Shown here: piece after piece, positions 7,477 to 19,200 of the stretch
How positions within the stretch are numbered: position 1 is the stretch's first letter
How the letters are laid out: every line of letters begins with the position of its first letter
IMG/VR virus record: IMGVR_UViG_3300023239_000019
Coordinates: 1-36,755 of that record
From: a virus
Reading direction: 5' to 3' (one strand)
DNA length: 36,755 nucleotides
Program-made: the position numbers and the translations under genes
Notes under the pieces: generated by a model
What the model saw: only the letters and a program-made list of their open reading frames with translations
Databases searched by the model: none
What the model was told of the DNA's origin: nothing

Positions 7477-9578
7477 GCAGTAACTCCTGTGTAGATAATA
7501 TAATTAATAGTTTGGAATGGATTCATAATATCAATTGCTGCACCCACATTACTAAACCCACTGCCAGCAGGTACAAGTACATCACCACTATTTGGCAGTC
7601 GTTGAGATAAATCTTCTGCGCCGGTTTGTAAACTAGATCCTTCTGAACCTGTCGGCAAGTTGCTTCGGCCGTCAACTTCTCTATGTACATAAAATTGTTG
7701 TCCGCCGGACGACTTTAAATTATGTTGGTGTTCTGGTAGATTTTCTAATCCTATAGTAGTTGTATCTGTTCCGTCTACTGCTCCTACTACACTTGCATTT
7801 GATCCTCTATTTCTAATGTCTGGATCGTCAACAGATGGACTTGTACCTCCCATTGATAAGTTACCTAGTGGGAACCTACCTCTTAGATCAGGTATATTAA
7901 AATATCCCGAACTTGGAGTTGGTCCATAATTATTTCCAACTAGCTGAAATAATTGATTATATACACCAGTTGCTAGTTCTTGGCCGTTGCAAAATTTCCA
8001 TCCTGATGGTTCAGCAAGTCCTGCATACGGCATAATACTTCCGATAGGAGTTAACCCTGTAATACTATTAAATAATGTTGACCTAGTTATACGTTTCAAT
8101 CCTGTGGCTACGCCGCTTATTCTATCAATTAAAAATTCATCGCTTGATAAACTGTTAGATACTTGTTCTTTAGCACTAATAACAGTATTTTTTAATGTTA
8201 GTGCAAATGTTTTTACGCCGCCGCCGGTTTGTCCGTCAAATACATTTTCAACAGTTTCAACATCGCCGGTCATTCTAAAAGTTGTTGAACTTGTTAGTTT
8301 ATCAGCACTACCTGATTTACCACTTACGTTGCCACTTACCTGTCCTTCTAAATTTCCCAAGAAGGTAGTTGCATATATTTTTTTCCAGCGCAAAGTTGCA
8401 CTACCGATGTTTCTAGCGTTGTTAAGATCTGGTAGTACTAGATCACTTGCTGCGGTATCAACTACTAGATCGTTATTGCCTAATGTTATACCCTTTTGTA
8501 CCATTATTGAATCACCAACATTTAATGCTTTAGCAACGCCAGCGCCACCTTTAACAATTAATGCACCATTACTAATAGTAGTACTTTGGACAGTGTTAGT
8601 TGTTGTAATAATTCCATTAGTTTTAATATTGCCAGTAACATCTAATGCTTCATCCGGAGCTTCGTTGTTAATACCAACTCGTAAACTTGAATCTATTCTT
8701 AAAACAGTATTACTATCTCCGGAATTTCTAACTCTAAAGTCAATATTTGAGCCTTCAATATTATGTTGAATAATTCCTGCACTGCCTTCAATACCGATAT
8801 TAAGCTCTGCATTGATACCGTATGCAATGCCGCTATTGTTTTGAACATTTAACGGAAATAATGTTGTCGATTCTATATCGCCTCTTAGAAAGTTAGCCGC
8901 AGGAATTGCTAAATTACTAACAATTAGACTTTCTGCTTTTTCAGCAGTACCATAAAACTTAACATCGTTAATGCCATCGGCATTTGTGTCTCGGTTTGCT
9001 AGGTTAATACCTGGACGAATTTGTACACCACTAAATCCGTTAATTGTTGCTTTAGGAGTAAATGTATTAAATGCAATAATGGCAACAATATTGGCATTAA
9101 CTTGAATTTCAATAACTGTATATTCTGCGTTATCTTGACCAATAATAGTATTAGGTGTTGCTCCAGTTGTTAGGCCCTGACTAAAATTTGGACCAACTAA
9201 AATCCAATTAGATCCTGTAAACAAATATAATTGTTGGTTATCAGTATCGGCCCATAAATCGCCAGTAAGTGCTTGGGTAGTGTCTGGCTCTGTGGAACTC
9301 TTTTTAAGTCCACTTGCAGATAGCCAAACAGTACCGTCATAAATTAATAATTGTCCGCTGTTATTATTATACCACAACTGGCCTTCGATAGCATTATTAG
9401 GTTCAGTAGGACTTGCAAAGTTTTCTAATAAATGTAGCAAGTCTTCAGCAATAGCAGCGCCATAACCGGTACTATTCCTACCTGGTAATTTTATACTTGT
9501 AGTTGTGTTGATTGTTTGATCTTCAATTACTATTGGATCTTTATCAGCACTATCAGTAAATTGTATTGTATATGCCAT
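7473..9578 (-). CDS. Short-tail-fibre-like protein with phage collar domain (701 aa, gp12-like C-terminus)
   Basis: The first and longest of three fibre paralogues. Residues 1 to ~130 are the shared N-terminal module (MAYTIQFTD, GRNSTGYGA, GQLWYNN, GDLWADT, WILVGP). A long Gly/Asn-rich beta shaft follows. From about residue 508 it has a recognisable phage tail-collar domain: PIGSIMPYAG, GWKFCNGQ, YNQLFQLVGNNYG, FNIPDLRGRFPLG. Near residue 616 is PEHQHN, matching the HxH motif by which T4 gp12 binds a metal ion at the fibre tip. The protein ends NPFQTINYIIYTG, as collar proteins commonly do. It probably binds the host surface at the baseplate. It lies 5 bases after the 204-aa gene and overlaps the next fibre gene. 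Confidence 0.88.
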   Translation of the reverse strand: MAYTIQFTDSADKDPIVIEDQTINTTTSIKLPGRNSTGYGAAIAEDLLHLLENFASPTEPNNAIEGQLWYNNNSGQLLIYDGTVWLSASGLKKSSTEPDTTQALTGDLWADTDNQQLYLFTGSNWILVGPNFSQGLTTGATPNTIIGQDNAEYTVIEIQVNANIVAIIAFNTFTPKATINGFSGVQIRPGINLANRDTNADGINDVKFYGTAEKAESLIVSNLAIPAANFLRGDIESTTLFPLNVQNNSGIAYGINAELNIGIEGSAGIIQHNIEGSNIDFRVRNSGDSNTVLRIDSSLRVGINNEAPDEALDVTGNIKTNGIITTTNTVQSTTISNGALIVKGGAGVAKALNVGDSIMVQKGITLGNNDLVVDTAASDLVLPDLNNARNIGSATLRWKKIYATTFLGNLEGQVSGNVSGKSGSADKLTSSTTFRMTGDVETVENVFDGQTGGGVKTFALTLKNTVISAKEQVSNSLSSDEFLIDRISGVATGLKRITRSTLFNSITGLTPIGSIMPYAGLAEPSGWKFCNGQELATGVYNQLFQLVGNNYGPTPSSGYFNIPDLRGRFPLGNLSMGGTSPSVDDPDIRNRGSNASVVGAVDGTDTTTIGLENLPEHQHNLKSSGGQQFYVHREVDGRSNLPTGSEGSSLQTGAEDLSQRLPNSGDVLVPAGSGFSNVGAAIDIMNPFQTINYIIYTGVTA

Positions 9579-9583
9579 TTAAA

Positions 9584-10198
9584 TTATCCCTCGTTAAAGC
9601 CAGATAAACTTTGTACTCTAACTGTATAATCAATTTGAATTAGTCTATTAAGTGATTTTTGTACAGGATGAAAAATAACATGTGTTAAAAGTCTACCATT
9701 GCCGCCTGCACTGTATGCTCTTAGTCCTAGTTCGTCAAATACATAAAGACTATCCGGACTTGTTGCAGTGTCAAATGCATCTTGGCCGTTTGGCTCGCCA
9801 TAATCTAACAAACAAGTTACTAAAATATCAGTATAATTTGTACCACTCACATGGCGTGTTTCAATCTTGTTACGAGCAGGATCAAGATTGTTTACACTTC
9901 TATCATCTACTACTTTAGTAAATGTTTCGTTGTATAAACTAGCATTTGTGCCTGTGCTGTTTGGCGTCAAGTATGTAATAATACCTGTAGGGTCAACACT
10001 AGTGCCACCGTTGCCAAATCCCATTTGATAAATCCAGCCTGTGCCTGCATTGCCTAAACTTTCTGCAAGACTAATACTCATATTTTCATAATGAATAGCG
10101 TTGCGTTTGTCTACAATAACCTCTCCAGTCTCTGGATTGTGTATTTTAATGTGTCCTTGAAGTAACACACCACTTTGTTCATTTAATTTATCTGTCAT
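9584..10198 (-). CDS. Virion structural protein in the gp8 position (204 aa)
   Basis: The frame opens at a GTG at 10285, but ATG 10198 is preferred: a late promoter element lies at 10221..10228 and an AGGA site lies 10 bases before this ATG, while the longer form would begin inside the giant gene. The 204-residue product starts MTDKLNEQSGVLLQG. It contains IHNPETGEVIVDKRNAIHYE, a Gly-rich MGFGNGGTSVDP stretch, NYTDILVTCLLDYGEP, and ends with a beta-rich HPVQKSLNRLIQIDYTVR segment. From memory this is a conserved virion protein of marine T4-like phages. Its place after the giant gp7-position gene corresponds to T4 gene 8 (baseplate wedge), but I cannot confirm gp8 homology. It is co-transcribed with the collar-domain fibre. 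Confidence 0.75.
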   Translation of the reverse strand: MTDKLNEQSGVLLQGHIKIHNPETGEVIVDKRNAIHYENMSISLAESLGNAGTGWIYQMGFGNGGTSVDPTGIITYLTPNSTGTNASLYNETFTKVVDDRSVNNLDPARNKIETRHVSGTNYTDILVTCLLDYGEPNGQDAFDTATSPDSLYVFDELGLRAYSAGGNGRLLTHVIFHPVQKSLNRLIQIDYTVRVQSLSGFNEG

Positions 10199-10220
10199 TT
10201 GTTTTATATCCTGCTTATTG

Positions 10221-10228
10221 TATTTATC
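10221..10228 (-). promoter_or_regulatory. Late promoter -10 element (GATAAATA)
   Basis: The minus strand reads GCGATAAATAC here, 22 bases before the ATG at 10198. The TAA inside the element (10226..10224) is the stop codon of the giant gene. It supports the ATG at 10198 as the start of the downstream gene. Confidence 0.68.
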
Positions 10229-13200
10229 GCGGCAAGTCAACTGTTGCTGCACGTAAGAATCTACTAATGTCTGTATCTGATTCACCTAGAGGTGTCCCAA
10301 GTGCATTCCATACTATTCCGGTGTGTCTGACAATTGTTACTTTAACGTTTTCAATTGGTGTTTCCAATAATGTTAGTGCAGAACCGCTTATACTAAATTC
10401 TGCCGGCAAAGTTACATCGCCCTCTGGACTATCTTGTGCTGTCGGATTTGGCATTACATAAGAACTAATTGTATTTTTACGTAAACGTCTGCCTCCTACA
10501 AATACTTCAAATTCATTAACACTATTTGGAACAAAGTCTAACGGATATGTTGCCGTAGTGCCATCCGCTAAAAATTGCGAAGTTAGAGTTTCGTCTTTGT
10601 ATGGCATAGTTGCAGTTGGTCCTTGGTTATAAACATTTTCTCCTTCGAGATAAACTGTCTTAACACCAGTACCTAATGTACCTCTGCGTAGTTGACTTAG
10701 TACGTTACCATTTCTTACAAAGTATTCAATGCGTTCACCGTCTATAAACAATATTCCAGGAACACTGCTTGTTGGTGATGGTTCAGGTAAGGAAGATCCG
10801 TCTGTTACTGTAATACTCTGATCGTACCATTTTAGATCAGCGGCTAACATTACACCGTTTCTATCGTCAAGACGTTTGTAATGCGTTCTGTTGAGCATAT
10901 CTTTAAATTGGCTCCATCCATATTTGTTAACTAATACAGGATCTGCAAAATGTAGTAATTCAACTACATCATTTGCAGTGATTTCTACATTAATTTTAAC
11001 ATAACGCTTATTATTAGTTACATAATAATGTACACTAGGAATTAGCAAATCACCGTTAAGAGTTACCCAAACATATTGTGCATCTAATGCACGTCTTGAT
11101 AATTCAATTAATCCAGCAGTTAAGTGATTGTACTGATACCAATCAGCTGTTCCTACAGTTAACGAAATTCTATCTACAATATCATATTGCTGTCTATCAA
11201 ACCCTTGCGAATCATGGTTACTAAATTGATATACTGTAATAACATCGCCTTCGTTATATGCACTGTCAATATACAATGTACTCGGAGTTGAGACAAATTC
11301 ATTGCTCGAATCAAAATATCCATATCTATATTGACCATCACTAGTAATATAAACATTTAGTATATCACCGTCTTGTTGTTTAACTCGTGTTTTTAATCTA
11401 ACAATACTTCCGTTACCAGTGTAAGTCCAATCGAGATTATATGCTAATTCTACATTATTTAAGAACACTTTCATCTCTTTGTTGCTAATAGCCCCCAACG
11501 GAACTTGGAATTCTTCTAGTCGGTATTCACGGCTTGCGGCTGTTGTAATAAAGCGGCGTGTATATCCTGCATTTAGAATTTTATTATTAACCTTTACAAT
11601 ACTAAACCAAGCACTTGGCTCATTATTAAACGGAGTCTGATTTAACTCAAATGCTACTGTACTTCCGTCTGCTGTAAATGTATCAATAGACACTTCACTA
11701 AAGTTTTGTGTTGCACCACTAAAGAAAGCATAACTTATAACGCTTCCTGCTGCTGGTGGCGTAGCAAACGATATAACAACGTTGTTTGGATACTCGTAGG
11801 TGTTATCACTTTCTTGGATTACGTTAGATAATGTTTCGCCATTTAGTGTAACAAAGTACTGAAGATTTTCTACAAATCTTACATTAGTTAAGAATTTACT
11901 TGTAATTCCATCTGCAACAAAATTATCAATGTCTAATATATCTGTACCACTTACTCCTAGTACTGCTAAATGTATTTTAGCATTTAGTGCAGGTGCAGTA
12001 TTAAACGTCACTAACTTGTTAGCATAGTTAATAGTGTAATCTTCTGCTAATACAATATTATATTCTACTTTTACAAATAAGCTGTTTGCTTGCAACGGTG
12101 CTATATCTAGACTGAACGTCGTAGTTACTCCATCGCCTGTATAATTTCTTGAAGTAATTTGACTACTGCCGTTTTTTGGTCTTTCATATACTTTAATATC
12201 AACTGTATCAAGCAATTGTCCTGGAACTAATTCTTCTGGACCGCTGCTTGTAGTAGCAGTTACAAATCCGTCACCGTCAATAGTAATATCTTCTGCTCTT
12301 AACCCAGTGGCAGTCGAATAATTAAGATTTCCACCAGTAAGTATAGTGTCATAACTATTAGGCTCTGGAAGGTATGTGCCGTCACTAGTTGTTTTTCTAA
12401 TAATGATAATATCGCCTGCTTGGTTAGCAAGATCAAGTCCATCATTATCAAGGAATACAACAGTAGTAGTTCCGTCTCCTGTAATACTTTGACATATTGC
12501 ATTTGGATTAGTTACTGGGGTTGCAGTGCCGTAGTTGACGTCATCAACTCTTACACCGTTTTTATAAATGTTATAAACAACACCGCTTGCTAATGGTGCA
12601 GCAAGATCAAGACTTATAGTCGAACCATCAAGTTCAAAAATTTCATCTTCAAATGTAGTGTCATAACTATCCCACGTGTCTTCGTACCATCCATCTGCAT
12701 CCCATCCACGGCCGGGGCCGAAGCCAAAGCTCTTAACTTCAACACCGCCGTAATCTAACCCAGTCATAAGTTGATTTAGATCCTTGCCTGTCATTCCAAC
12801 TGTTGGAGTATAATAATTATTAATTCTGTCTTGTGCTTGCATTAAGCTAACAGTTTTTTTATACTCAACTCTTATTGATTTGCCGTTAGCCTGAGCTTCA
12901 GTAAACGAGATTTGTCCGTAATATCGATCATACCCTTTAGTAGTATCAAGTAAATTACTATAGGTATATTCACTGTTTAATGCTTCTTGATTATTAACGT
13001 ATACATTTATAGTCGACCTTGATAAGTCCATTGGCCATACTAAGTTAAACTCATACTTGTTGCCACTTGCTGTAAATGTTTCTGTTTGACTTATTATTGT
13101 ATAAACATATGTTCCTGTAGTTCTATCAAACTTAACAGTAGAATGTATTCCTCTAACTAGTCCATTGCCTATTTGTACACTATATGTTGCTTCTTCTCCG

Positions 13201-16200
13201 CCATCGACGATATTGTTTAGTGCTGACACTGTAGGAGCACTGTAGTATCCGCTACCTGCATTAACTACATCAACTTTAGTTACTTTGCCGTTGGTTCCGA
13301 TGTGTGCTTTTAACACGGCGCCTCCGCTGCCGCTTAATGTTAATTCAGGCGAACTTCTATATCCGCTACCCTGGTTTACTACTTTAACACTTGTAATTTT
13401 GTAACCGTTGTTATCTAACCAATTTTTATTTGGATAAGTTTCAACGTCAGCGTTGACACCAATTAATACACCATCTTGCACTTTAATGGACTGCGGAACA
13501 ATGTTACCTTCAACTACATTGTATGACGGTGGCAAGTCAAAGTCAGTAACAACTGTACTTGTATTATCAAGACCTTCGTATGCACTTAGATATTCTCTAA
13601 TTTTAGTACCGAACGGTTTAACTTCTTTAATATAGGCTTCATAACTTGGAAGGTTATCGTTATTAAAAGTAATATCTTCTCTTAACATTCCAACATTATG
13701 TTTTGCTTTAATAAAGCTAGTTTTGAATGCCCAATCGATATATGTTTGTTCACTAAATGCATATCTTAGACCTGCAAAGAATAATGCATTAAAACTAACT
13801 AATAGTTCGTCAATAAACAAATCATCTTTAATTGATGTTAATATAGTTCTAAGTTCAATTACCGGTTCACTATCATAAATTTTAGTATCAAAACTTATAG
13901 TATCAAAACCTGTAGAAGATTCAACAGTATCATATAGTGTAGATTTAAACTGTATTGTACCGTCTTGTCTACCAACAGTGTTGTAATTAACAGTGTAATC
14001 GCTAGTATTTTGATCATCTACTTTTTCTAATAATAACCAACCCCCTGTACCAACTGTTGATATCTTTACAACATCGCCAATGGTATCGTCTAATGCAGTC
14101 AATTCATAGCTATTGTCAATTAGATAATCAATCTCAGTTAATGCACTGTAACTAGTTGCATACCAATCTGCATAATCCCAATACAGTCTTACATTATAAC
14201 TTTGACTTTGAATTCTATTCCAAGTTCTAGTTTCACTAATTCTTTCGTATAGTGCCCATTTACCTTGTATAGCACTATCGCTATTAACTAAAACTGTAAA
14301 TCTTCTTACAGTTAGTGTAGGATTAGTATTATAGTATTCACCTGGTTCTACAACCGTAACTTCAGTAATTCTACCTAGGGCATCAATTGTAGTCTGGAAC
14401 TCTGCTCCTGTACCGGCGCCTGCAACTGTTACAGTTGGAGGCACTCTATAACCCCTACCCGGATTTACAATATCTACTCTTACAATCTTACCGTCTACAA
14501 CTACAGGAGACACTATAGCTTGTGTTGCTTTTGCAACACCTATAAATGCTAAATCATCTATTGTATCTACAGTTGCATCCCATATGTTAGTTACTTTTCC
14601 TGGTGCTGGATCCGCATTAAACAATGTAGTAAAGATCTTATCATCTACAATTAAGTTTTCTTTAAGGATAAGATTAGTGCGTTCAATGAATTGTTTTAAA
14701 GCTTCATAACGATTTGCAAACCAACTCTGTCTTGGTCTATTTAAAGAACCGTATTTTTGTTTTAGGCTTAACGTCGGATCAGGGACTACACGATTTTGTT
14801 CATCGTATCCAACTAAGCTGTCGTACCATTTTCTAATAATATCTCTGTTAGGTTGACTTGTTTCAAGGCCTTCAGATATAATTTGATATTGTGTATGAAC
14901 ATTTTGATCTTGATTTTGAATTGTCCAGAATTGCGTACTTAATGCTACGTCAGTACCTTTGATATATCCTTCTACATTATAGAGTACAAAACTGCTTGGA
15001 CTAATTAATCCAGCAAATGTATATCCTTTAGCAACAGGGTCAGCAATGTAATCTGCTACATCGCTAATGTTAATTTTTCTAAATTCTACATCGGGTGTAA
15101 TCTTTTTGTTAGCTACCCAGAAATAATAAGTTGTTTTAAACGTACCTGCTATACTGTCGTATTTGCGCTTAGTGCTGTATGCACTGTCACTGTGTAGACT
15201 AGTTCCGCTATAGCCTTTTGCAAATCCGTTTTCAGTATCTGCTGCTGCATCCCACACACTAGGTAATACATCAGACTCTACCCATTCGTATACATCAATA
15301 GTGCTACCTTGAAATACTTTAGTCCAATTTTGTGTGCTATAAATCACATTACCTTGATACGGATTATAGAATTTAGCATTAGTTAAATTCCACCATACTT
15401 CGCCAATATGGTCACTACCCCAGCTATTAGTTACATCAACAGTAGTTCCTCCAATTAGCGAAGTATCATATAATGCAGGATCATAATAAGTTTTAAATGT
15501 CAACTCTTGTTCAGCAACACCTGCTACTTTTCCTTGAATTGGATCAATATAATCGATATATGTTAATAATTCATTTTCCTTTGTATTGTAAAGGAACATC
15601 TTTTTAATCTTGTTAATATCAACTGTAGGTTTGGCAGCTCTATGAGTTGTCCACATAGTTGATAACTTGCTATTAGAAAAGTCTATTACTTGGCCAGTAT
15701 AAATGCCAGAAACTTTGGTTGGTAACCCAACATACAAGTGATTGTTTTTAGCAAGAATATTTCTACCAAAGTAGTTTACATCACTATCTGGTATTTGTAT
15801 TGTTTGTGCAAATAATAATTCCGACTCTATCTTTTCGTAAACGTATACAACTCCCACATCTTTATTAACTGTTTTAAAATCTGTAAAGCCGCTATCAAAC
15901 ACAGTAGTAAATGCGTCAAAGTACGTTTTAGTTTTTGAATCTGCACTTCTAGATGAAACGTGTAATTTTTCTCCGTCAAATTCTACTTTCCAACCAAACA
16001 TTTCAGCTCTCTCATTATTAGGACTGCTTAATGTTTGTGATTGAACAAATACTCCGTCAACTTGTTTATAGATATAGACAATGCCCTGATCTGCTTTGTA
16101 GTCGTCATTTAAAGGAGCGCTAATTGCAATTAACATTCCGTCAGTTGAGATTGACACTGAATACCCAAATGCCGATGTTTTATCAGGTGCATCTATTTCT

Positions 16201-19200
16201 TGCGATTTTTCAAAATGTCCTTTATTAGATCTATAAACTACTATTTGATTAGGCGACGTAACATCATATAATGCATTAACAACTAATACTTCTCCAGAAG
16301 TTGCAATATCAAATTGCGAACCAAATTCCTCAAGGCCAGTTTGATTTAATATAGTAAGTGTACTGTCGTCGCCTACACTAAGTCCAGTTGAGTTAGGAAT
16401 AAATCCAACGTAATCAACTAAATCGCTTGTCAAATTCCAATCGTTAAAATTAAATGCTCCAGCGGCAATATTAGTTTTTGCAACATATAGATCATTACTT
16501 AGATAAACAATGTCATTAGTAAAATAATTAAGACCTTGGCTAAATGTACCTTTAAAGTTTTTATTCTTTGCATAGTCCCAATTATAAGTTAGACTATTTT
16601 CTTCACCCTTTTTAATGAAATACAATCTACCCGGTAAGCTAGATGTTTTAGATCCTTCAGCGTGAACAAATCCTCTGTAAAGATTTCCGTTTTTAGTAAT
16701 TTTTATAGAACTACCAAGTTTAAAGTTTGCCTGTTTTTCAGGAACTGTGTAACTAGCTATACGATCGTATCTACCCGGTGCAGCTTTAGAATATATAGTA
16801 TAAAGACCTTCATTAGCTAGTCCGCTTGAAGTTCCCGTTGTTTCAGCTGGAATCTGATATACTTGTGTCCATTCGTTGTTAACTGCACTTGGAGAATTTG
16901 CAAGTCGAGGTATCCCTGACACAGTTGCAGTTGTATAAAACCAATATTCTATATCTAATAAACTAGATGATAGTGTTAGTGGTATAGTTGTTGGAGCTTC
17001 AAACACTAAAAGTTTGCCAATACCTTCGCTAGGTAAACCTAAGCTAACATATTGTATCTGTCCCATTGTTCTGTTGGCTTGATAAGTTGGACTAGGATCT
17101 CCAGGAATTAGGTTAAATCTAATTTCAGCATTTTGTCCATACACATCGCCTTCAGACCAAGTGCCTGTTAAACTCTTAATGAATACAGTTACATTAAGGC
17201 CTTTTCGTTGGTAGAATGCAACTACGCCAGTAGCGCCGGTTGTTAAGTCTGCTACAGTCTGTCCTACTTTAGGTTCAAATGGATTGCCAGCAGCATCAAA
17301 CTTTGTGTAGTTGAAGTTTATATAACCGTCCCATACATCATAAATTATCTGAGTAGCATTAGTAGTTGATGTTGATAATCCAATAGCTGTCAGGTCTCTA
17401 ATAATACTAGTACCGTATTGAGGTAGTTGATTAACATATAACTCAATATTGTATCCTTGAACAAATGCATCACTGATTGCTTTAGGAGCTCTAACTACAT
17501 ACAAGTTACTTAAGAACGGCGAGGTAGAACCATATGCACCTGGTAAACCTTGATAACTTAATTTTTGTATATAAGCATTATATGTATTTTGACTGCTAGT
17601 TGTAGCAGTGTTATAATCTAATGAATTATAGAATACTGTAGAAGCGTGTGCTATATCTGTAATAACATCGTAAAATACTAAACCTCTACCTTGATCTGTA
17701 TTTTCAGTAATAGCCGTTGGTGTATAACTAGGAGTATCAATATACCAGAAGCCGCCCAGTTGTGTGCTAGTATCAATACTATCACTCGGACCTTGTAAAA
17801 TATACTCACCAATAAAGTCACCGTCGTTACGGAATAAACTATCAGTACTGCTAAATGTACCATTAACGCCTGTTAAGTACATTACTACTTCCGCACCTAC
17901 ATTAAAAATATAATCAACTGTTCCAAGAGCAGTTTGAGTTTGCAGTATGTCGCCTAATTCTGGTTGAACAGTTGACGATCTAACATATAACACTACATCA
18001 ATTTTCTTTTGAATTGTGTGAGTTTGTTCTATAAATGCTGCATCAATCACTGCAAACGATCCGTTAAACGGTGAACGAGATGCAAGTGCTGCTAATCCTT
18101 GATTAGAGTATGTTGTTTGATTCCAGGCAAGTTTAATTTGATTGCCTACTCCGCTACCGTCATACTGCGCTAAGGGTGCTCTAATTAATAGATGTGTTAC
18201 TGGCTGGTTTAAAAATGCTAAGGATGCTTCATTAGGATCTATTGCATAATTTCCAACAAGTAATGTTGGTATAGATTCTGTACTAGTATTTTCTATATTT
18301 AATACATCAACAATATATGTTATAGAATTAAAACTATTAAACTGAATACTTGCTTCTTCACCTTCTATATCAACTAATGATTTCCATAATTGTTGATCTT
18401 TAGCAACAATTGAACCTTTGCCGTAATCACTGCCAGGAACAAACGTACCGGCATATTTTGTTTTAACATTTGACGCATTTGGTGATCCAACAATTACATA
18501 TGCTCCGTCTGGACTAACTGCAACTGCCGCGCCAAATTGTTCTAAATCATTACCAAACTTAAAGGGTTCGATAACTTGTGTTTGTACAAAGTTTATTGAA
18601 TCAGTGGCACGAGAATAAACATAAACTTTTCCGTCGCCCTGGTCTGGGGCTCCGACAATCAGTGTGGTATTTCTATCATCAACACTCATCGCAGTACCAA
18701 ATGATACATCTGACGATGTTGATGGTTTTGTTAATCTTAATTGCTCTGTAAATAAGTTTTCATTCTTAAGTACTGACCATTTACCTAGACCACTAACATT
18801 ATCAATCCATAGATAATCATTGGTGTCAAGATTTTGTTGTAATATAGTATTTGCTGAGGAAATATTAGCAGCACGCACTTTTAAGAAACGTGTAATAGAA
18901 CCTACACATTTAGTAATTTCTGTTTGTACAGTGGGTGTGAGCAAAGTAATAACATTTTTATCTACAGCAGATACAACATAGAAGCCATCTAAATCAAATT
19001 TTTCTGTAGTTGATGCTGCTATAGAATCCTCAGCAATATATTCTACATAGTTACTAAAACTATGTAATCCAATTACATCATCAACTTCAATGTCAGTAAC
19101 GTTAGTTGTAAGCGTTAGAGTAAACGAAGTAGTTCCAGCTGAAACTGCTTCAACTTCATAATCAGTGTCAACATGTTTATATACACCCCAATCAAGATTA

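Noticed and set aside
7987-8769. A 260-residue open frame on the plus strand
   Set aside because: It lies wholly opposite the collar-domain fibre gene, has no ribosome-binding site or promoter, and its Val/Leu/Pro/Ser-rich translation is the usual shadow of a repetitive fibre gene.
9584-10198. Firm naming of the 204-aa protein as gp8
   Set aside because: Only gene order supports it. I see no sequence signature of T4 gp8 (334 residues), so no gene symbol is given.
9584-10285. GTG start at 10285 for the 204-aa virion protein
   Set aside because: It would start inside the giant gene upstream of the late promoter at 10221..10228. ATG 10198 fits both the promoter and the ribosome-binding site.
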